Below, piece by piece: positions 56,479 to 64,000 of a DNA stretch of 64,000 nt. Where the stretch lies: positions 1,364,001 through 1,428,000 of the forward strand of contig JAGPNK010000002.1 of the NCBI GenBank assembly GCA_020746835.1, read 5' to 3'. This stretch comes from Stachybotrys elegans (taxonomy: Eukaryota; Ascomycota; Sordariomycetes; Hypocreales; Stachybotryaceae). Each line of letters begins with the position of its first letter. Position 1 is the stretch's first letter. The position numbers and the translations under genes were made by a program. A model generated the notes under the pieces. That model did not search any database. It worked only from the letters and a program-made list of their open reading frames with translations, and was not told the DNA's origin.

Positions 56479-59400
56479 GGCTCTCTGCCGAGTCGGATGA
56501 TTGAAGATTCGGGTTCAGCAATGATAAAGTGGTCGGCTTCAGGCGTAACGATGCAATCTTTTGCACTAGTAGAGATGGTGGTTTCGTGAGAGGGATGATT
56601 TCGAGTATTGCACCGAAATTTTCCTCAATCGGGGAAAGAAAGTGCGAGTGATCCAGACTCGTTGTCACAAAGAAACCCGTGTCGACGCCACAAATCCGAG
56701 CAATGACAATATCCGAATTATGACATGAAATAAGGCTCTCAGGGGAGCAGATAGGAAACCCCTCAAAGTTGGGTGGTGCTGAACGATGAACCGCAAGTTG
56801 ACCAAAAGATAGACACAGGTCCGCCGACAAAAGTCGGGACGAGGCAAATGGTGTTGGCGTGGTCTTTGATGAGCAGATGTGGCAAAAGAAGTGAGTTCGG
56901 AGGCGAATGAGTGAATCGTGATGAGGCGGCCGTTGATCTTCGTGAATGACTGGAATCCTCAAGCCAGCTCAGGATGAGATTATGTCGGCAGAAGAAGAGA
57001 AAGAGAGCAAAGGAAAAAGAGAGAAAAAAAGATGAGGCGCAGCCACGCGACAGCTCGCCAGTGGCAACGGGGTGCGCTTCCGAGTCGAGAAGAGATGCAG
57101 TCAGGAAAAAGCGGTGGCCTTTCTTTCCAATTGGTCTCAAGGTCAAGCGAGGTTGGGAGCAATGGCCGTCGGATGAGGACTGAGGCACGGGGCGAACAAA
57201 GGAGGACGAGGGCAGAGACGGAGGCGGATGTGTCGCGCTTGGTGGCTTCCGTTGACTGTTCCGGCTTGGATGTTCCTTGGGTCTGTTTCCGTGTCTTGCT
57301 TTTCCCTAGATTTCTTCTTCTCTTTTCCCTCCCTTTATTTCCTTCTTGTTTTTCTTGGTTCCTGCCAGTCGTCCCTTAAACGCGCGATTATGCTGGTTGC
57401 GCCTATGAGGGAGGGCCCGGGGTGGGAGGAGGAAGGCTTATTAAAGTAAAGGTAAGGCAGGTACGGCAACGGCAATGAGGGGGGGTTAAGGAAAAGGTCA
57501 GACGCGGCGGCAGGTGCAAACCAGACACACGGCCAATGCGATGGCAGAAGGAAGGAATGGGGCCGAGTGGCGCCGACGACAAGCGGATGCGCAAGCGGAT
57601 AGGTCAGGGCAGGTCGGGATCAGGAGAAGTCGGGTGATGACAGAGACAGAGAAGGAAGGGGTTCACGCCAGGGACAACCAGGGAGCAAGCAGGTTGGCGG
57701 GAAGGGAAACGAAAAAGACGGGTAGGGCAACGAGGAACGGTATGCGGAAAGAGGGAGGAGAGCTGCGAAGACGACGTGGATGGGATGGATGGATGAATGG
57801 ACGGATGGATCGAGGAGCAAAAGGCGGCCAGGGTAGCTTTTGAGTACATAGGTACCCAAGTAGTCCTCCGTGTCGACGACGGTGGGTGCAGGTGCAGGCG
57901 CAGATGCCCTGGAGAAGGGTGAAGGGGTACCTGGTACATACACACATACTACGTACATAGGCAGGTTGGGGAACCCGGGAGGCACTTTACTTTTGGCACA
58001 CGGCATGGGCTGCCGGTCACTGGCAGTACGCACCAGGCGCATAGGTGGAGCAGAGCAAGAGTAAGAATGGGTGTGTGTTGGAAGGCGATTTTATTTCTTC
58101 TTTTTTCATTCTTCTTTTCCTGATCGACCCCAGGCACAAGGTAACAAGCGAACGTGCTTGGATTCCACCCGTCTTCTCAACCAACATTGCCTGCCTCCCC
58201 CTACCATCACTCGCATCACTCGGGTTACCCGCGTGTGTGATGGATGAGGTCCAGACAGGCACGACGCAGCGCGCTGGACTCGACATACTTAGACCGGCGC
58301 TTCAGGGAGGGGTGAAGCGCCCAAGGGGGGAGGGGGGTGCGACGCTGGTGCGCGCGCGTGAGGGTTTCCGTGGAGGAGAGGGCGCGCCAGCCAGTGCCCG
58401 GTTGTACTAGCTACATGCTACGTACTTAGTGAGTAGAAACAAGCTTAGCGATGCCATCGGCTGTATGCCTTTGCGTCCAGGTGCCAAGGTAAGCTGCAGT
58501 GCATTTCCGCGAGGGTCACGGGATGTTTGAAGGCCTCGGGACATGGAATGGCATGGCATGGCCCAACAATCACCTCCACAGCTCTCTAGTCTTTACCTGA
58601 CATTTCAGTCGCCATTGATGAGATGATGGAAGACCATCCAGGGTCGTTTCGAAGGTGGGACCGGACAGCACAGGACAAGGGTCTCTGCGGTCTGCGGGAG
58701 GGTCATAATGAAAGAGGAGGGGGCGTGAACCCAGGCTCCAGCGAGGAGGGACGCTGGACGAAGACCAGGGACAAGGGCATGGGTACGGAGGATAGATGGG
58801 TGGGTGGAGGTGGCATACATACCATCATGGCATGGCATAGCAAGCATGGCATGGCATGGCATGGCCGCCTACTTTTTAGTCTGCACTACCTTAGCCTGAC
58901 CTGGCTTGCCTGACTGTGGCATGGGCGTCAAATCCAGGACGGATACGGAAGCCAATCTGAATGACGGGTTCCTCCTCTTTTCTCTTGTGTTGCCGACAAC
59001 CAACAAACTTTGTGCCTACATGCATACCATGCCCTATGTGGACACAGAGCTATGTGGCATGTGTGCGCGCATCTCGCAGGGTCTCTTCCAGTTGGGCCAT
59101 CTATCTATCTATATGAGTTGGCGCATTTGCCGATGAATGGATGGACGGCCAGCGAGCAGAACAGCTGAGGCAACATTCCTTGCCTCTGGGTGCTTTGGGT
59201 AACCCTGTTTAAGCGAGCGTCAAGTTCCAGGCTAGAGGCCAATTTTTTTTTCTCTCTTTCTTTTGTCGCGCTGGTCTGCCTCGGCTGACTGCGCTTCATC
59301 GAGCCCACCGGCATACTCTTTTCCGTGTGTACATATATAGACTTCTGCATGGTGATGGTGACACCTGAGCCATGACAAGATTACCGCCAACCTTGCCAGC

Positions 59401-62400
59401 AGGGCCTTTCGGTGATCTTGGCGTGCGCCTTTTCTGCTTTGCTTTTTTGTCCTTTTTGACTATCATCTCCCATTCATTCCGTAGGTGCGGCAGGAACAGG
59501 AACAGCGGCGCCTACTACCTCTCAGGGACTAACTTAGGTAAGCCATGATCGGAGGTGGTTGCTGGGGTGCTTGTTCGCGCGCGGCTCACGCCTTCCGCTC
59601 TTTCCACGTAACTTGCTCGCTTGTGCCACCAGATCCTCCAAGCCAGCTAAAAACGAGCCACTGCGTGAACCGCGTGCCAGTGGATTGCTCTAATGGCCCT
59701 CTCGGCCATGCTGCGCGTAGCAGAAGGTGCAGCGGCGGCGCAAGCACTGCCAACAGCGGCCAGCCACCACGGCTGACGACTGGCGACTGGCGACTGACGA
59801 CTGACACCGCCGTCCTACCAAATCCTCCCATCCATCACCATCATGATGCCCATCCCGCACGTACCTCGCGGCCCCGCCTTTTTCTCAGTCTCCGCTCCTT
59901 CCTCTCCATCCCACTCACTCCCCCCCGGGCCCTAGTTCATCCACCATCCAACAGCGAACGCACACCCCTCCAATTACTTCTCCCCCACCAACCGACAATC
60001 CGTCCTGGGCCTAGGATGCCTGGGTCGATCCAGCCAATGCATTTCCGGGAGCAGCGAAACAAGCGACCCGAGCGGCAAGAAGCCGCCAGCAACATGAGAC
60101 ATGAGATAAATGTCCATTTTGGCCGCGCTGGGTCCCGGTCGGTCCAGTCCAGGACTGGTCAAGGCTAGCCAAGGCTGGTCAGCCCAACTGCTCCCTCCCT
60201 TCAGCTTCGAAGCGCCAGTGAGCCCTATCCGTCGCTCATTCGTCGGTTCTGTGAAACACGTCATGTACATGCACCAAGCAGTCACCATTTGCCCTTCGAA
60301 AGCCATCTGCTATAGACATGGTCGCGATATAACCAGTCCATCGCTTGGTCACATGCTGCTGCTGTCTAACCCGGGCTTCTTTTCTGCCGTTTCAACCAAG
60401 AATTCTCAGCCAACCATCAGCAATGCATGCCAGCACCACATGCACAGTAGCAAGGGTCTCACGAATGACCCTGCTCCGTGTGGCTTCATTGGCCAACCGC
60501 CTCCCCTTTGGCTTTTTCTTCATGTCTTGCCCTGTGACGTGATGTGGCCGCCGAATTAACTAGATGGATCGCATCGCGAATCTCATCCTTCTCAATCTGG
60601 ATGGCATTGGAGTTCCATTCAATGCAATGGAACATGGCTCACAAAACTCCAGCCTGACCGAATCTGCGACCGGACAATAGCATATCATTCATGAGAGAAA
60701 CGTCTCCCGAATCGTGGGCTTCGTTCCCGAGTTCACTCGGCCCATGGTAGTCTCACAGATGGATAAGCGCCCCGACAAGGTCAGTAGCCAGAAAAAGAAC
60801 ATTTGCCTTTCCTTTCGTCTTCTTTGGCTCTTCTTTGGCAGCCCGCTTCGCCCGCCAACCTCCTTTGGTCGCCAGCCCACCCAAAACCAAGGGAACGAAG
60901 CCTTCGTTTGGAGATGCAGGCAAGCCCTGACCAATGGGACTCCAAAGACAAGGATGGACGTGACCAGCCGAGGTTCATTAACGCCGCGTCTAAAACGCTA
61001 ATTGTCTGCCTGGGCTCGTATTACTGGCAGCTCGCGGCTGTGTCCACATGGGCCAGAGGAAGCGCCATCCAGCCCGGCAAATCGCCCTGTCCCTGGTCTT
61101 CTCACTCGGAACAACTCGCCAAATGGTTTCAGAATGTACTACTAGCTTGATGCTGAGGCTGCCGTATCCTCACCAGGTCTCTTTACATAACCCACCGAAA
61201 CGCCCCAGATATCTCAATTACCCAATCGCGCGCCCTTGGACAACGGATCCGCCCGCGCCAGCGAGAACCAACTACTAAACTGGCTCTCCATTGACTCCCC
61301 ACATCATTTCGGTGGTGTACTTGTGTCACCACTCACGTATGAAGAAGTATGGCGGTCTAGACGGCTCAACGGCCCCCACAACACGAAGGGGGACGAGGGA
61401 GCTCTTGTGGAAGGGGTCTCCCCAACTTCGGGGGACACAACCATACCGAGAGCGTCATCCGGAAATGTATCAATAAGATGCATATAAATATAGAACCTTA
61501 CGGTTGCATCTCGGCCGCATCGATATCGCCATGACGAGTCGCCCAATAGAACTGTGGCATCCGGGCCAGCAAATAATGGCGTTGCCAGGTCACGAGCGGG
61601 ATGCAATACGGCTGTACCATGCTATCGGGCGGCTGGACTAAGCAAATCAAAGTCGCTCCGTCCGAGCTGGACCACAGGGCATCAGGTTTGCGTTTCTATT
61701 TCTGTTCCCCGTGCTCTGCAGGTAAATCACACTGCAGCACACAGTCTCTGGGCCGTGACGCGCACTAGATGATGTCCGGCATGGGATTGGTCCTCGACAG
61801 ATGCCACTGCGACGTGCCCCCCGGTGTGACATGCATTAGCACAAAAGACTGCCCTGCGTGGCCACGAATAACGTGGAGACGACCGTCGCTAACAAATATC
61901 CCATGGCATCTGAATGTGTGCTTGAATACTCTGTACAACGGGTCAGATGCCTACCATCCTGGGCTGGCCGAACGCAAGGGGCAGTCGGGAGAGCACACCA
62001 CTGCAGAGCACACGCATTTGGTGGTCAGATGATAAGCCCTTTGCAAGGGTTGCTTATGATAAGATGGCCCGGGGGGATGGTCAGAGACTGCTACCGCAAA
62101 CTGGAGGACGACAATCGATGCGATCACCGGGCCTGGCGGGAATGAGAGCCATCGGAGGTTGGGATAAGCAGCATCGCTCTATCGGGAAACGTCCCCGGCA
62201 GCGTAAATCGATAGCCGGCCGGGCTGGCCGACGTGCAGTCACCCGTGTCCGTCCGTGGAACAAGCATGCCACCAAATCTTGTTTGCGGTTTTGTGCTGAG
62301 AACATTACGAATACGATGAGCAGCCTCCCACCTAACTCGTATGGGGAGCAACACCGGCATACGAAAAAGAGAGGCAACGTTCTAGGTGATAAGACGCTGC

Positions 62401-64000
62401 TCAGGTATGTCTTCGACCGTACTTTCTGGGTCAACTGCTGGTCCTTGGCCATCAGAGAGACGCCACTCCACTTGAAAACGAATTGGCGTCAGTACAACAT
62501 CGATCTGTTCGAAAATAAACACCATGCAAGTCGTTCCTTGGGCATTCCAAAAAAGGCGAACAAGGGAATATGACATCTTCCACATGCTTTGAGGAGATCC
62601 ACTCGTCGCGAGATATTATGGAGCACAGGATTCTCCCAAAACTCGTTGACAACGATTTCCATCACGCAGGCATCATCAACGTCTCCGATATATAGTCAGT
62701 TCACTGGACGGCTTACCACTTGAGGCATAGGGGAGCTCGCTTAGGCAACAGCTGCTGCAGAACAAAACTTGGAACAGTTTAAGAGGCGGATATCCGAGGA
62801 TCATGGCCTGTCGGCGTGACGCAACCCTGCGTGCAAGGACTCCGGCTCTCAATACCGCGTCTGAACCCTGATGTGACTTGTGGGCTTTCTTCAATCGTCC
62901 AATCCTGTCTTTCCGTTGTTCCTTCTTCTTTCCGGAGATAAGGCACTGTTGGTATTGCCCAACGGGGCGAATGTTGGCTCTCGTCTCCCAGCAAAAACCG
63001 CATGTCCAAGGCAATTCGTCCTAGGGGCGAGCATAACGCGGAATCGCGGTGGCACTTCTCCATATCCTGCTCCGTGTAAGACATGCCTGGCCGAAGAAGG
63101 CCCATACTCAATCTAATGAGGTCAACCTTAGGGCAATGAAACTCCTTTCTCGACAGCCCCCCTGCTGTGGGAAGCAGGGATTGGTAACTCGACGCCATTG
63201 TATGTACAGCACTAGGAACATGAAGAGGACCTATGAAACACGGACAAGCAGACGACATGCCCTCCTTTCAGCCAGCCCGTCCTTGTCAAAGTCAGATGCT
63301 ATGCACTGGCTTGTAGGGGACGGTAAAAGTATCGGCAGGTATACTCAAGGGTTTATTAACGGCAGTAGTTCAGTCACGAAAAGTCGAATCATCAGCGTTT
63401 TGGAACCCACCACCCCGATACCGAACTGCTCACACCCGTAACAACAACTCGATAGCCAGTTCCCCTTTGCATGGTGGCACGCAATCTGGTATGGGCCAAA
63501 TCAAGACAGCAAACGGTAGGAGGCCAGATGCACATAAGCGCCTGCATTCAGCCAGTGCACAGTTGCTCGAATTTGGAACATATGAGAAGCTCCACGGTTC
63601 GCCCGCCGCATCGGTCTGTCCACCTCAATCTCCCTTTTCAAATCCCCTTTCCATGGCCCCCGACTGTCCCGGGATGGTTCTCCGCGTGACCGCTGCTCGG
63701 GCCTCCCAATCCACCCCTCCTCCCCGTCTTCGCTACAGGCCGCCTGGGTGGAGCGTCACCTCAGAGAAAGTGGGAGCATTTGATCCGTTCGTTGGTGCCG
63801 AGTGGAGTGACAGGCAGGGGTACAGGCAATGTTGGCAGCACTGCTATCTACCTACATATGCTCGACCCACCACCCTGGGAGACAACCAGTTTTCCACGGC
63901 GACATCTTGCTCAGCGCCTTCCCGCGCTGGTCCAAAATACCACTACATTTCTGGTATGCGTTGGCGCATGGCGTTGCTGGATGTTTTGCTTGCTCGTACG
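56479..64000. other. 7.5-kb gene-poor region to the window end
   Basis: No coding region, RNA gene or transposon is supported on either strand. It includes the long upstream region of the Zn2Cys6 fusion gene and several simple repeats: GGAT-type (57783-57810), CATGG-type (58546-58562 and 58826-58864), GACTG-type (59774-59805). The longest frame (61947-62573) has no domain and poor codon bias. Large regulatory sequence or non-coding RNA remains possible. Confidence 0.45.
58826..58864. repeat. CATGG microsatellite
   Basis: About seven imperfect copies of ATGGC/CATGG interrupted by AGCAAG. A shorter run of the same unit lies at 58546-58562, about 280 bp upstream. Confidence 0.85.

Noticed and set aside
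58826..58864. CATGG array as a CRISPR or telomere-like element
   Set aside because: Short uniform unit without spacers, not a fungal telomere repeat (TTAGGG); a plain microsatellite.
61947..62573. 208-codon open frame near the right end
   Set aside because: No recognisable domain, unlike fungal coding composition, no introns or start context; likely chance in GC-rich DNA.

Overview
The window is nuclear DNA of a filamentous ascomycete (Pezizomycotina; by protein flavour probably Sordariomycetes, perhaps Hypocreales, which is an inference). The evidence is short 48-110 bp spliceosomal introns with GTRNGT donors, CTAAC/CTGAC branch points and YAG acceptors, C/G-rich third codon positions, fungus-specific proteins (NCE102, Mic12, Mim2-like, Zn2Cys6), long gene-poor gaps, and no operons or Shine-Dalgarno sites. 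I rebuilt about 20 protein genes, most with exact splice sites, plus one interrupted tRNA-like gene.

Layout. 1-6 kb: the 3' end of nucleoporin Nup133 (+), eIF2-beta (-), a Mim2-like mitochondrial outer-membrane factor (+) and the eisosome protein NCE102 (-). 6-15.3 kb: almost empty, with one conserved unknown gene (10.4-11.0 kb) isolated by about 4.3 kb on each side. 15.3-24 kb: a mitochondrial DUF1279/FAM210-like protein (-), two doubtful small ORFs, a gene split by one in-frame TAG (18.9-20.2 kb), a small basic protein (-) and a membrane-anchored amidohydrolase (+). 24.4-30.4 kb: a secreted subtilase (-) and a membrane acyltransferase 3 (-), separated by a 125-bp tandem duplication. 34.4-56.5 kb: a dense housekeeping block with HEM2 (-), MIC12 (-), mitochondrial bL17 (+), UTP25 (-), eIF3f (+), an R3H/SUZ protein (-), a zinc-knuckle/RS protein (+), Cwf18/CCDC12 (-), a mitochondrial PPR protein (+), the tRNA-like gene, and a Zn2Cys6-acetyltransferase fusion (-). 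56.5-64 kb: no supported gene.

Themes. Many genes serve mitochondria (Mim2-like, FAM210-like, Mic12, bL17m, PPR) or RNA and translation (eIF2-beta, eIF3f, UTP25, Cwf18, zinc knuckle/RS, R3H/SUZ), several as divergent pairs sharing a promoter. None of this is a cluster for a single pathway. The points most worth a second look are an AT-AC intron that restores a CCHC zinc knuckle, a single TAG inside an otherwise open frame (a candidate for A-to-I stop-codon editing as known in Sordariomycetes, or a nonsense mutation), a tRNA gene with perfect ends but a non-standard anticodon region, an acetyltransferase domain fused to a Zn2Cys6 DNA-binding domain that lacks the usual catalytic histidine, a GC-AG intron, and a hidden upstream start for eIF2-beta. 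I saw no CRISPR array, no intact transposon and no viral insertion.
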